NCBI GenBank assembly: GCA_020627705.1
Contig: JAHDGJ010000014.1
Location: forward strand, 1-64,000
From: Saprospiraceae bacterium
Lineage (GTDB): Bacteria; Bacteroidota; Bacteroidia; Chitinophagales; Saprospiraceae
Reading direction: 5' to 3'
Length of the DNA stretch: 64,000 nt
A model generated the notes under the pieces. That model had not been told where the DNA came from. It saw only the letters and a list, made by a program, of their open reading frames with translations, and searched no databases. Made by a program: the position numbers and the translations under genes. This document shows positions 10,013-18,340 of the stretch, piece after piece. The first letter of the stretch is position 1; every line of letters begins with the position of its first letter.

Positions 10013-10966
10013 TTACAGCTTCGCAAAGGATGTTCTTATATCTTGTTCTATGACATTTTTAAATCCTTTTCCTTTTGCGCTGTTTACTTTTTTCAATAGG
10101 GCTTTTTGAATAGGGGAAAGCAAAGGCAAATAGTCTTCTTTGTAAGCCAAAGCGCTGTTAATTTTGGTGGATTGTAATGGTGTCATTGGGATATACTTGA
10201 GAGGAGAGTGTTGCAAAAAGTACTTGGATTCTTTGTCTTTTCGATATCCTTTTTCTTCGGTGTATAATTGATCGCCACAAGATTTTTTCGCTGCCATTTT
10301 TTGAATTTTTTGTGCATTGGTTTTGCTGTTGTCAAAATCAACTCTGACCACTTCTTTGCCATGCATAAATCCAGCTTGCGTTCCTGTCACTCCTGGAATT
10401 TTTGCAATTTCTTTTTCCCCAGTCCAAAAACAGTACATTGACAAATAGCAGGTTTCTTGTTTGCTGGTCCATTCTTCTTCCAGCAAACTCATGTATTCTG
10501 GAATCAGCTCTCCATTTGCAATCAAGGCAGAATTCATGGCAGTTATTAACCCAGCTTTGCTGTAGTTGCCACTGACCCTGCGAATCAAGTCTTTGCCCTG
10601 AGGATCCACTATTCTAACTACGGGATTGTTCCATGTAGGTTCGCCATATTTTTTTAAAATTTTTAAGTCTTCTCCTTCATTATTATTAAAAACACACAAG
10701 GGAACAAATGATGTTTGAATAGCATCCACTAATAAAGGATGAGTGAGCACATTGTTTCCGTAGTTTCTGCATGTAGCACATCCAGGCACTTCTTGGAAGA
10801 GAATAAGAACTGCCTTGTTTTGTTTCTGGGCTAGTTGAAGCGCATCGTCATACGAACGATGCCAGTTCACATCACCAAGTTCGACGTGCTCTTTGGTACT
10901 TGTTTTTTGAGAATATCCAAACAAACTACAACAGCTGATAAAACAAAACAAAAGAAATGGCTTCAT
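10013..10966 (-). CDS. Secreted thioredoxin-like protein with VPGCxxC motif and degenerate MsrA-like C-terminal half
   Basis: The product has 317 residues with a signal peptide ending near residue 20 (FCFISCCSLFGYSQ). Residues 30-155 form a thioredoxin-like domain with the redox motif VPGCATC (C63, C66). It recalls the family annotated as VPGUxxT thioredoxin-like (seleno)proteins, here with cysteine at the selenocysteine position and in place of the final Thr (family name from memory). Residues 174-215 look like methionine sulfoxide reductase A: YCFW (178-181) in place of GCFW, then PGVTGTQAGF and EVVRVDFD, where MsrA has pGV.st.vGYaGG and aEvVrV.yDP. The long middle of MsrA is missing. An envelope role in thiol or methionine repair is inferred. 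The gene is convergent with the PKD protein and divergent from the CIA30 gene. Confidence 0.7.
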   Translation of the reverse strand: MKPFLLFCFISCCSLFGYSQKTSTKEHVELGDVNWHRSYDDALQLAQKQNKAVLILFQEVPGCATCRNYGNNVLTHPLLVDAIQTSFVPLCVFNNNEGEDLKILKKYGEPTWNNPVVRIVDPQGKDLIRRVSGNYSKAGLITAMNSALIANGELIPEYMSLLEEEWTSKQETCYLSMYCFWTGEKEIAKIPGVTGTQAGFMHGKEVVRVDFDNSKTNAQKIQKMAAKKSCGDQLYTEEKGYRKDKESKYFLQHSPLKYIPMTPLQSTKINSALAYKEDYLPLLSPIQKALLKKVNSAKGKGFKNVIEQDIRTSFAKL

Positions 10967-11037
10967 AGCATAAGATTTAAACTACTAACGAAAGTTACAT
11001 ACACTCAACTTATTTTGGTTCATATTGTTTGACCTTT

Positions 11038-11577
11038 ATGATGACTAAGAGCGCTTTATTAGTGATGATTTTCAGTGCCATTGTTCTATCCACAGAATGG
11101 CTCATCGAATTTCAAAAAGATAGTTCCTTGGATGATTGGTATATCTTAGACGATGGTGTCATGGGAGGTCTTTCTCAGGGTAATTTTTCATTGACAAATG
11201 AAGGGCATTTAAAATATTTTGGAAAGATCTCAACTGCGAATTATGGAGGATTTTCTTCTTTGCGCTATATGTTTAATCAAAAAGAAATTCCTCAATTCAA
11301 TGTGTGTACACTACGTATAAAAGGAGACGGTAAAAAATATCAATTTAGGATTAAGGATGACAGAGACAACTATTATTCTTACATCACATATTTTGACACT
11401 ACCAAAGAATGGAAAGATATTACGATCAATCTGACAGATATGTATCCAAGCTTTAGGGGTAGAGTGCTCAATTTCCCAAATTACAAACCCAGCACCATTG
11501 AGGAACTTTGCATACTTGCAGGGAACAAGAAAAACGAGTCGTTTGAAATTTTAGTGGACTGGATTAAATTTCACTAA
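11038..11577 (+). CDS. CIA30 family protein, probably exported
   Basis: The product has 179 residues from the ATG at 11038; a second ATG follows at 11041. After an N-terminal hydrophobic segment (SALLVMIFSAIVLS), the body matches the complex I intermediate-associated protein 30 fold: DDWYILDDGVMGGLS, then YGGFSSLRY, LRIKGDGKKYQFRIKD, WKDITINL and a final ILVDWIKF strand. This is a galactose-binding-like jelly roll. In mitochondria the family aids NADH dehydrogenase assembly, but the role of small bacterial members is not established, and the predicted export argues against a cytoplasmic assembly role. Divergent from the thioredoxin/MsrA-like gene; a structured intergenic element follows. Confidence 0.75.
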   Translation: MMTKSALLVMIFSAIVLSTEWLIEFQKDSSLDDWYILDDGVMGGLSQGNFSLTNEGHLKYFGKISTANYGGFSSLRYMFNQKEIPQFNVCTLRIKGDGKKYQFRIKDDRDNYYSYITYFDTTKEWKDITINLTDMYPSFRGRVLNFPNYKPSTIEELCILAGNKKNESFEILVDWIKFH

Positions 11578-11579
11578 TC

Positions 11580-11685
11580 TTTGCGATAAGGATCGCAGCG
11601 GGTTCCCGATAATTATCGGGATATGAGCGAAGAGCCTGCCCCGACAAATCCCATGGGTTTTTGTCGAGGGATCGCCCTAAAAATT
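11580..11685. repeat. Structured intergenic repeat-like element with two hairpins
   Basis: Between two convergent genes lies a block with a perfect 18-bp palindrome, TCCCGATAATTATCGGGA (11604-11621). It is followed by GAGCGAAGAGCC and a second long hairpin (about 11639-11671; CGACAAA...TTTGTCG with CCCATGGG at its tip). Flanking words GGATCGCAGCGGG and GGGATCGCCC frame it. It resembles a dispersed intergenic element I recall from other Bacteroidota genomes; that resemblance is from memory and not checked. Function is unknown; it may also terminate transcription in both directions. Confidence 0.55.
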
Positions 11686-13218
11686 TTAAAAATCAAATTT
11701 GATTCCTTGTGCCAAAGGCACTGTGTCGCTGTAATTTATGGTGTTGGTTTGTCTACGCATATATGCTTTCCAAGAATCAGATCCTGACTCTCTTCCACCA
11801 CCCGTTTCTTTTTCTCCTCCAAAAGCTCCTCCAATTTCGGCACCACTGGTTCCGATATTCACATTGGCAATTCCACAATCCGAACCGGCAGCGCTAAGGA
11901 AATGCTCTGCTTCTTTTAGATTGGTTGTCATGAGCGCTGAGGACAATCCTTGAGGAACCTCGTTTTGAATCGCAATGGCATCAGACAAATCACCAGAGTA
12001 TTTGATCAGATATAAAATTGGTGCAAAGGTTTCGTGATGTACTATGGGTGCATCATGAGCTATTTCGGCAATCGCTGGTTTTACATAGCAACCACTCTCA
12101 TATTTTTTACCTGTAAGCACTCCACCAGCAACGACCATTTTTCCTCCTTGTTTCTTGATTTCTTTGAGGGTGTTGTTGTACATCGCCACTGCGTCTTGAT
12201 CGATAAGTGGACCTACGTGATTTCTAGGATTTAAAGGGTCTCCAATTTTTAGTTGGCCATATGCCTTTTTCAATGACCTTTTGACCTTATCATACATACT
12301 TTCGTGTACGATTAATCTTCTTGTTGATGTACAACGTTGACCACATGTACCCACAGCTCCAAATACAGCCCCGGTAAGTACGATTTTTAAATCTGCCGAT
12401 GGCGTAACAATGATGGCATTGTTTCCACCCAACTCTAACAAGGATTTTCCTAATCTTGAACCAACAGTGGCGGCAACAATTTTACCCATCCTAGTACTTC
12501 CTGTCGCTGAGATTAAAGGGATCCTTGTATCCGTAGTCATCCATTCTCCGACTTGATAATTTCCTGTTACGATGCAACTTACTCCTTCCGGAACTTTGTT
12601 TGCTTTGAGGACCTTATGCAGTATGTTTTGGCAAGCAATGGCACATAAAGGTGCTTTTTCACTTCCTTTCCAAATACAAACATCACCACAAACCAAAGCA
12701 ATCATAGAATTCCAAGACCACACAGCCACTGGAAAGTTAAACGCCGAAATGATGCCGACTATCCCAAACGGATGCCACTGCTCATACATTCTATGGCTCG
12801 GTCTTTCGCTGTGCATAGTCAAACCATAAAGCTGTCGCGAAAGGCCGACGGCAAAGTCACAGATGTCTATCATTTCTTGTACTTCTCCCCAGCCTTCTTG
12901 CAAGGATTTACCCATTTCGTAAGAAACCAATCGGCCAAGGGCATCTTTATTATTTCTAAGTTCTTCTCCATACTGTCTAACTATTTCCCCTCTTTGAGGA
13001 GCTGGCATTGTTCTCCATGTTGCAAAAGCCTTTTGACTTGCTGCAACGACGCGCTCGTATTCTTTTTTGGTTGTGGTGCTGACTTGTCCAATCAGTTTCC
13101 CATCTACAGGTGAATAAGAAGAGATGTATTCTTTGGAAGCAGCATAGGATTTTAGACCCGTTGATGTGCCGTCGTTTTTCTTTTTAAGACCAAGTGACTT
13201 TAAGAAGCTAGTACTCAT
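11686..13218 (-). CDS. Aldehyde dehydrogenase, ALDH7/antiquitin type (probable L-aminoadipate-semialdehyde dehydrogenase)
   Basis: The product has 510 residues, the usual ALDH length. It oxidises an aldehyde to the acid with NAD(P)+; in ALDH7 members the substrate is alpha-aminoadipate semialdehyde / piperideine-6-carboxylate from lysine catabolism. Conserved residues are visible: N161 in SAFNFPVAVWSWN, the cofactor loop TGSTRMG, catalytic base E262 in LELGGNN and nucleophile C296 in GTCGQRCTSTRR. The HPFGIVGIISAFNFP and GQRCTSTRR context is the ALDH7 signature rather than betaine-aldehyde or succinate-semialdehyde types. A TAGCTTTG box (13242-13235, minus strand) lies 16 bp before the start and fits a Bacteroidota -7 element. 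No lysine-degradation neighbour is visible, so substrate is inferred from family. Confidence 0.85.
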   Translation of the reverse strand: MSTSFLKSLGLKKKNDGTSTGLKSYAASKEYISSYSPVDGKLIGQVSTTTKKEYERVVAASQKAFATWRTMPAPQRGEIVRQYGEELRNNKDALGRLVSYEMGKSLQEGWGEVQEMIDICDFAVGLSRQLYGLTMHSERPSHRMYEQWHPFGIVGIISAFNFPVAVWSWNSMIALVCGDVCIWKGSEKAPLCAIACQNILHKVLKANKVPEGVSCIVTGNYQVGEWMTTDTRIPLISATGSTRMGKIVAATVGSRLGKSLLELGGNNAIIVTPSADLKIVLTGAVFGAVGTCGQRCTSTRRLIVHESMYDKVKRSLKKAYGQLKIGDPLNPRNHVGPLIDQDAVAMYNNTLKEIKKQGGKMVVAGGVLTGKKYESGCYVKPAIAEIAHDAPIVHHETFAPILYLIKYSGDLSDAIAIQNEVPQGLSSALMTTNLKEAEHFLSAAGSDCGIANVNIGTSGAEIGGAFGGEKETGGGRESGSDSWKAYMRRQTNTINYSDTVPLAQGIKFDF

Positions 13219-13275
13219 TTTTACAATTTTGCTGCAAAGCTAGTTTAAAAGCGGATTGAAAGAATATTTTTTCAA

Positions 13276-15525
13276 TCAGTATTTTATAAACCTGCGAATC
13301 AAAATTGGAAGTAGAAATAAATCACAAATTACTGCGCTGATCAGTGTAATGGAGATGAGCAAACCCACATTAACAGAAGCTGGGTTGTTGGAAAAAAGCA
13401 TGATTAAAAACCCAAAGAAAAGGACCACTGTCGTAAGGCAGATTGCTTTGCCTGTTTCTAAGAAAGTAATGTATATCGCTTTTTCAACATCTTGATGTTT
13501 GTCTTTGGCCAATTTGAATTTGCTCAAGAAGTGGATGGTGTCATCTACGGCTATTCCAAAAATTATTGCAAAAACAATGGCTATTCCTGCCTCCAACTCT
13601 ATCCCAAGGAATCCGAGCAATGCCGCAGCAAAAAGTAAAGGAAACAGGTTGGGTATAAGAGAGATGACCAACATCCTCGTATTTTTAAAAAGAAACCCCA
13701 TGAGTATACTGATAATAATAAGCGCCAAGCCCAACCCTTGAACCAAACTTTCTCTAACGTATTTGGCATTTTTATCCACAAGAATACCTGTCCCAGTTCT
13801 TCGCACAGAAACCTTAGTGGCATCCAAATTATTTAGTACCCATTGGTCAACCTCTTTTCCCAAAGCAGTAATATTATCCGCACCTATATCAAGTACTCGA
13901 GAGGACATACGTGCTTTTTGTTTATCGGGACTCATCAAAATAGAATTCCCCATATCAGGTAATTTGTTGATAAGCCTTTGGTTCTTTTTAAATCGTGTTT
14001 TCGAATCTGGGAATTTGTAGTTGAGTGAGCGATTGCCACCATTCATCCGCTCTAAACTTTTTTGCATCATATTAACGGATACAATGCTGTGAAAGACACC
14101 CCTTTCTCTTAGGTTGTTTTCAAGTTTTTCTATTTCTAGTTGTACTTCGTAATCATCTGCTTTCCAATCTCCCTTAGTTTGTACGGCAAATTCCATTGGT
14201 CTAAAACCCCCATAGTTTTTCTCGAAATACAAAAAGTCTTCTGTTACTTTTCCTTTTTTGGGCAGATTACTTGTGATCTTATAGTTGGTTGTAATCATGG
14301 TTGTACCCCAAGCACAAAGTATTGTGATGAGTAAGCCAGAAAGAAGCAACACTTTTTTTCTAGATAAGGTAAGCTGATATGATTTATTCATTAAGTTATC
14401 CCAAAAACCAAGGGTAGACCCTTCTCTTAAAAATCGTTCTTTTGGTAAAAGAGAAAGCCACGCAGTGGTAAAAAGCACAACAACTATATATGCGATGATG
14501 ACTCCGATAGCAGCATTGAGACCAAAATCACGGATAGGCACAATCCGAGAACTCAATAAAGTCATAAAGCCAATCGCAGTAGTCAAACTGGTCAACAGAG
14601 TGGCTAAGCCGATTTCTTTAATTGTAATCCAAATAGCATCTTTTTGTGGCAAGCCTTTTTTTAGTTCATCGATGTATTTGGTCATGATGTGTATAACATC
14701 TGAGGTGCCAACGATCAACATCAATACGGGATAGAGCGCGGACATTACATTGAGTTCTCGGCCAAGCAAACCGAGCAAACCCATAAAAATGGTCATGGCC
14801 ATCGTTATACTTACCAAGGAGACCAAAACGGTCATTGGTTTTCGGTAAATCCAAAACATGACAATGATCAGTAAAATCCCGGAGACAAGGGTAGAAAGGA
14901 TAATCTCCCACAACTGAGCTTCAACTAATTCATTGGAAAAATAAGCGCGCCCCAGAATGTGATGGTCATCAAAATTATAAGCCATTAACAACTGCTTGAG
15001 CGCAGAAACAAGTTCTTGAGATTCCTCTAAGCCTATGTTTTCTATATTCTTTATCGAAACAATAGCTGAGCTTGCATCACTATTTAAAAAAACATCTTTG
15101 AAGCGTTCATCATCTAAGATCATACGCTTGTCCTGGTCAAACTTATTTGGCTCGTCCAAATGGATTACCGGTATGGTCGTAAGTCCAAACGGAGTTTTAA
15201 GCGGATACTTTAGTTGTGTAAGTGATTGGGATTTTACAACATGGGGCAGTCCTCTACAATCCAAAGAGAAAGAATGAAAATCTTGAAGAAAACTTGAATC
15301 AAAAACGCCATCTTGATTTTCTATTGCAATGAGCAAGAAATTGTCATCGGTTTCAAAATCTTTTATAAAATCTTCGAAGAAAGCCAAGTCATCATCTCCT
15401 TGTGGAAAGAATTGCTCAAAACTAAAACTGAATTTGAGTTGAGTGGCAAAATACCCAAAGCCTATCATTAGGACACTAAAGACTAGGAGAATGGGTTTTC
15501 GATTTGCTAGAAAAAGATCCTTCAT
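13276..15525 (-). CDS. RND-superfamily exporter, MMPL/Patched-like
   Basis: The product has 749 residues from the ATG at 15525; another ATG six codons upstream is possible, but MKDLFLANRKPILLVFSVLM is the usual beginning. It shows the two-fold RND design: one N-terminal helix, a large periplasmic loop (about residues 40-205), five to six helices, a second periplasmic loop (about 400-590) and a last helix bundle. The motif GIAVDDTIHFLSKF matches the GxxxD proton-relay region of MMPL/HpnN/Patched-type RND proteins. At this length it is a stand-alone lipid- or hydrophobe-type exporter rather than an AcrB-type drug pump, which is about 1000 residues with adaptor genes nearby. The transported substrate cannot be told from sequence. 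Confidence 0.85.
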   Translation of the reverse strand: MKDLFLANRKPILLVFSVLMIGFGYFATQLKFSFSFEQFFPQGDDDLAFFEDFIKDFETDDNFLLIAIENQDGVFDSSFLQDFHSFSLDCRGLPHVVKSQSLTQLKYPLKTPFGLTTIPVIHLDEPNKFDQDKRMILDDERFKDVFLNSDASSAIVSIKNIENIGLEESQELVSALKQLLMAYNFDDHHILGRAYFSNELVEAQLWEIILSTLVSGILLIIVMFWIYRKPMTVLVSLVSITMAMTIFMGLLGLLGRELNVMSALYPVLMLIVGTSDVIHIMTKYIDELKKGLPQKDAIWITIKEIGLATLLTSLTTAIGFMTLLSSRIVPIRDFGLNAAIGVIIAYIVVVLFTTAWLSLLPKERFLREGSTLGFWDNLMNKSYQLTLSRKKVLLLSGLLITILCAWGTTMITTNYKITSNLPKKGKVTEDFLYFEKNYGGFRPMEFAVQTKGDWKADDYEVQLEIEKLENNLRERGVFHSIVSVNMMQKSLERMNGGNRSLNYKFPDSKTRFKKNQRLINKLPDMGNSILMSPDKQKARMSSRVLDIGADNITALGKEVDQWVLNNLDATKVSVRRTGTGILVDKNAKYVRESLVQGLGLALIIISILMGFLFKNTRMLVISLIPNLFPLLFAAALLGFLGIELEAGIAIVFAIIFGIAVDDTIHFLSKFKLAKDKHQDVEKAIYITFLETGKAICLTTVVLFFGFLIMLFSNNPASVNVGLLISITLISAVICDLFLLPILIRRFIKY

Positions 15526-15605
15526 GTAATAACAGAAAAACAATCTTAACGCAAATAGGTTGACAAAGCTTAGTAGATTTATGCATTCATTATATCAAAA
15601 GATTT

Positions 15606-16181
15606 ATGAGAGTTTGTATTTACTGCGCTTCCAGCAAAAATGTCCCTAAAATTTATTTTGATCAAACCGAAGAATTAACCCAATGCTTGATAAATGCTGG
15701 CCACCAAATTGTCTATGGTGGAGGGTCTAGAGGTTTGATGGGGCAGGTGGCAAGTACATGTCTGAGTTTGGGAGGAGATATAAAAGGCGTTATCCCAGGT
15801 TTTATGAAAGAAGTTGAATGGGACAACAAAGCGGTTAAGGATATGGAAATTGTTAGGGATATGAACGAGAGAAAACAACGGTTTTTTGAAGCTTCAGATG
15901 CTTTGATTGCTTTACCCGGCGGAGTAGGCACCTTAGAAGAATTGTCCGAAGCGCTTAGTCTCAAACGATTAGGACTTCTAAAGCATCCGATCATTATTGC
16001 AAACTTCAATGGTTTTTATGATGAGTTTATCGTTTATTTAAACAAACTCGTAGACCAACAATTTATGGGAGAAACAGGACGTGCACTATGGACAGTTATC
16101 AGAAAACCTACTGAAATTAAAACGGCTCTCGAACAAAGCAAACCATGGCCAGAAGGATTGATCAAATCTGAAAGCTATTAA
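15606..16181 (+). CDS. LOG family protein (TIGR00730), nucleoside 5'-monophosphate phosphoribohydrolase
   Basis: The product has 191 residues, full length for the family. It has a Rossmann-like fold, with GGGSRGLMG at 38-46 and the hallmark PGGVGTLEE at 104-112; R89 and K90 in MNERK before it complete the usual catalytic set. Characterised members cleave the N-glycosidic bond of nucleoside monophosphates, and in plants and some bacteria release cytokinin bases from their ribotides. In Bacteroidota the physiological substrate is usually unknown. The RNase HII gene follows 5 bp downstream, suggesting cotranscription. Confidence 0.88.
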   Translation: MRVCIYCASSKNVPKIYFDQTEELTQCLINAGHQIVYGGGSRGLMGQVASTCLSLGGDIKGVIPGFMKEVEWDNKAVKDMEIVRDMNERKQRFFEASDALIALPGGVGTLEELSEALSLKRLGLLKHPIIIANFNGFYDEFIVYLNKLVDQQFMGETGRALWTVIRKPTEIKTALEQSKPWPEGLIKSESY

Positions 16182-16186
16182 TCTAC

Positions 16187-16831
16187 ATGTTGAAGCATTA
16201 TGCATACAGAGGACTGGTTGCCGGATGTGATGAGGCGGGAAGAGGGTGTTTGGCAGGTCCTGTTTTTGCAGCGGCCGTTATCCTTCCTAAAAATTATAGC
16301 AACAAGTCGCTCAATGATTCAAAAAAAATAAGCTCACATGCTCAACGCGTGGAACTAAGAAAAGACATTGAGTCCAAGGCCCTTCATTTTGCTGTGGCAA
16401 AGTCCTCTCCAAAAGAAATAGACAAGTACAATATTCTAAATGCTTCTTTTAGAACAATGCATAAAGCGATTGCTAAGCTTTCAGTTTTTCCTGAACTTTT
16501 GCTCATCGATGGCAATCGTTTTAATCCATATAAGTCCTACAGTTACGAAACCGTAATTAAAGGAGATGGAATATATTATTCTATTGCAGCTGCTTCTATT
16601 TTGGCCAAAACCTATAGAGATGAATACATGCAAAGACTGAGTAAAAAGTTTCCAATGTATGCTTGGCAAAGCAACATGGGTTATCCTACGGTAGCTCATC
16701 GCATCGCAATAAAAACTCATGGTCCATGTATGCATCACCGCCGAAGTTTCCGACTACATCCTACAGACAAACAGCTCGAGTTGTTTAAACTATCTAAACA
16801 GAAGATGCACGACAACCAAGGAAAGAAATAA
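16187..16831 (+). CDS. rnhB: Ribonuclease HII
   Basis: The product has 214 residues. It removes ribonucleotides misincorporated in DNA and the RNA strand of RNA-DNA hybrids, using two metal ions. The signature VAGCDEAGRGCLAGPVFAAA contains catalytic D15 and E16. Further matches are LLIDGNRF (third acidic residue), KGDGIYYSIAAASILAK and the C-terminal WQSNMGYPTVAHRIAI. It follows the LOG gene by 5 bp. Its last 42 bp overlap the 3' end of the convergent symporter gene, so the two mRNAs share a coding overlap. Confidence 0.95.
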   Translation: MLKHYAYRGLVAGCDEAGRGCLAGPVFAAAVILPKNYSNKSLNDSKKISSHAQRVELRKDIESKALHFAVAKSSPKEIDKYNILNASFRTMHKAIAKLSVFPELLLIDGNRFNPYKSYSYETVIKGDGIYYSIAAASILAKTYRDEYMQRLSKKFPMYAWQSNMGYPTVAHRIAIKTHGPCMHHRRSFRLHPTDKQLELFKLSKQKMHDNQGKK

Positions 16832-18340
16832 AACCCAACCTTTGATAGCGGTCGATTGATCCGTAGAGGAAAACAAAGCGGAGAGCTTATAAAACCCGTT
16901 TTTTGTAGAGCTGCTTAAACTTACCATTAGGCCAAAGAGAATGACCAAAAAGGCTCTGAAAAAATAGTTCATTTCGGGGAATTGCCACTTTAGAATCAGA
17001 TTAAGCGGAACGGTAATCAAAAAGGCAATGAGTACTCCATTTCGATTTGGTGTAATGGCCAGTACTGCCGAAACGATAAGAACTACAATACCACAGTTGA
17101 TAAAATAGCGCAGTTCGTTGAGCGAATGTGTAAAGGCTGCTTCTGGATTATTAAACTTAAAATACAGAAGAATTAAGCCCATTACTATTCCGCTTACCAA
17201 ACTTACTATAATGGCCTTTTTACCAGCGGCAACAATTTCTTTATCCGTAGCCAGGGGCCGAAGTTTTTCTTTGTAAACGTCAATCGACCATATGGTTGCC
17301 AACGAGTTAAAGGTTGAATCTACCGTACTCATCAAGGATGCGAACAGTGCACAGAGGATTATTCCTTTTAAACCTATCGGCAGATAGTTTTTAACGATGT
17401 AGGGAAAAGCCATATCCGGTTCTGCGAGTCCTTGATCTCCTAAAATCGCAAACAAGGCGACACCAGGTACGACAATTAAGACAGCCATTACATATTTCAT
17501 AATTCCACCAAACATTAGTCCTATTTGAGCATCTCTTAAGCTTCTTGCAGCAAGAGACCTTTGTATGATGGTTTGATTTGCGCACCAATAATTAATATTG
17601 AGGAAGAACAAACCAAACAGATGTATCCAAGGTAATTTTGGGTGTTCTTTGGGCAAATACAAGTGCATTTTTTCTGGGACTTGCTCATATAGTTGATTCC
17701 AGCCTCCCAGATGCTTTAAACTAATAAACAGCACCACAAAACCTCCTATAAGAAGAATACTAAATTGAATGATATCTGTTTTCACCACAGCGTTTAGGCC
17801 ACCCAAATAAGTATAAATAGCGGAGAATACCCCCAGACTTATCAAAATGATTGCGACCCTAATTATCCTGTTTTTGCCAAGGAGGATAACAAAGTATTCT
17901 TCAAAGACAATATCTGCAGCATAGGCTCCCCAAAAGAGTGCAGCTCCAAGTGTTATCGTAGAGAAAACAAGCAAATTGGCTAAGGCATAAAAGAGTCCAA
18001 GTCGAGGACCAAGTTTCTTTTTAATAAACTGACTGATGGTTATGATTCCTTCCTTCAGGTAAAATGGCACGAAAATAAATGCGGCCAACAAAATCCCTTG
18101 TATCGCATTGATTTCTAAACTGGCTTGTGCAATCCCATACAAATAGGCCGATCCCATCATTCCCAGAAATTGATAGCCGTTAATGTTGGTGGCAATAGTT
18201 GATAAGGCAATGGATGACCATCGAAGGGATCTATTACTTAGAAAATATTCTTCTACAGTACTATCCTCTTTAACCCTTCCCTGCAATGCAGCTATGAAGA
18301 TCAAAGTAAAGTAGAAAAGTACAATGATTAAATCCAACAT
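16790..18340 (-). CDS. Sodium:solute symporter (SSS family)
   Basis: The product has 516 residues, a typical SSS/SLC5 length, with about 13 hydrophobic helices. Family features include an N-terminal helix followed by EEYFLSNRSLRWSSIALSTIATNINGYQFLGMMGSAY, quoted here as its core motifs SNRSLRWSSIALS and NGYQFLGMMG. Later ones are TYLGGLNAVVKTDIIQF and the sodium-site region LMSTVDSTFNSLATIW. It would import a solute with Na+. Its start codon directly follows the stop codon of the upstream flavin-dependent monooxygenase gene, so the two form an operon and the symporter may import that enzyme's substrate. The 3' end overlaps rnhB. Confidence 0.88.
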   Translation of the reverse strand: MLDLIIVLFYFTLIFIAALQGRVKEDSTVEEYFLSNRSLRWSSIALSTIATNINGYQFLGMMGSAYLYGIAQASLEINAIQGILLAAFIFVPFYLKEGIITISQFIKKKLGPRLGLFYALANLLVFSTITLGAALFWGAYAADIVFEEYFVILLGKNRIIRVAIILISLGVFSAIYTYLGGLNAVVKTDIIQFSILLIGGFVVLFISLKHLGGWNQLYEQVPEKMHLYLPKEHPKLPWIHLFGLFFLNINYWCANQTIIQRSLAARSLRDAQIGLMFGGIMKYVMAVLIVVPGVALFAILGDQGLAEPDMAFPYIVKNYLPIGLKGIILCALFASLMSTVDSTFNSLATIWSIDVYKEKLRPLATDKEIVAAGKKAIIVSLVSGIVMGLILLYFKFNNPEAAFTHSLNELRYFINCGIVVLIVSAVLAITPNRNGVLIAFLITVPLNLILKWQFPEMNYFFRAFLVILFGLMVSLSSSTKNGFYKLSALFSSTDQSTAIKGWVLFLSLVVVHLLFR

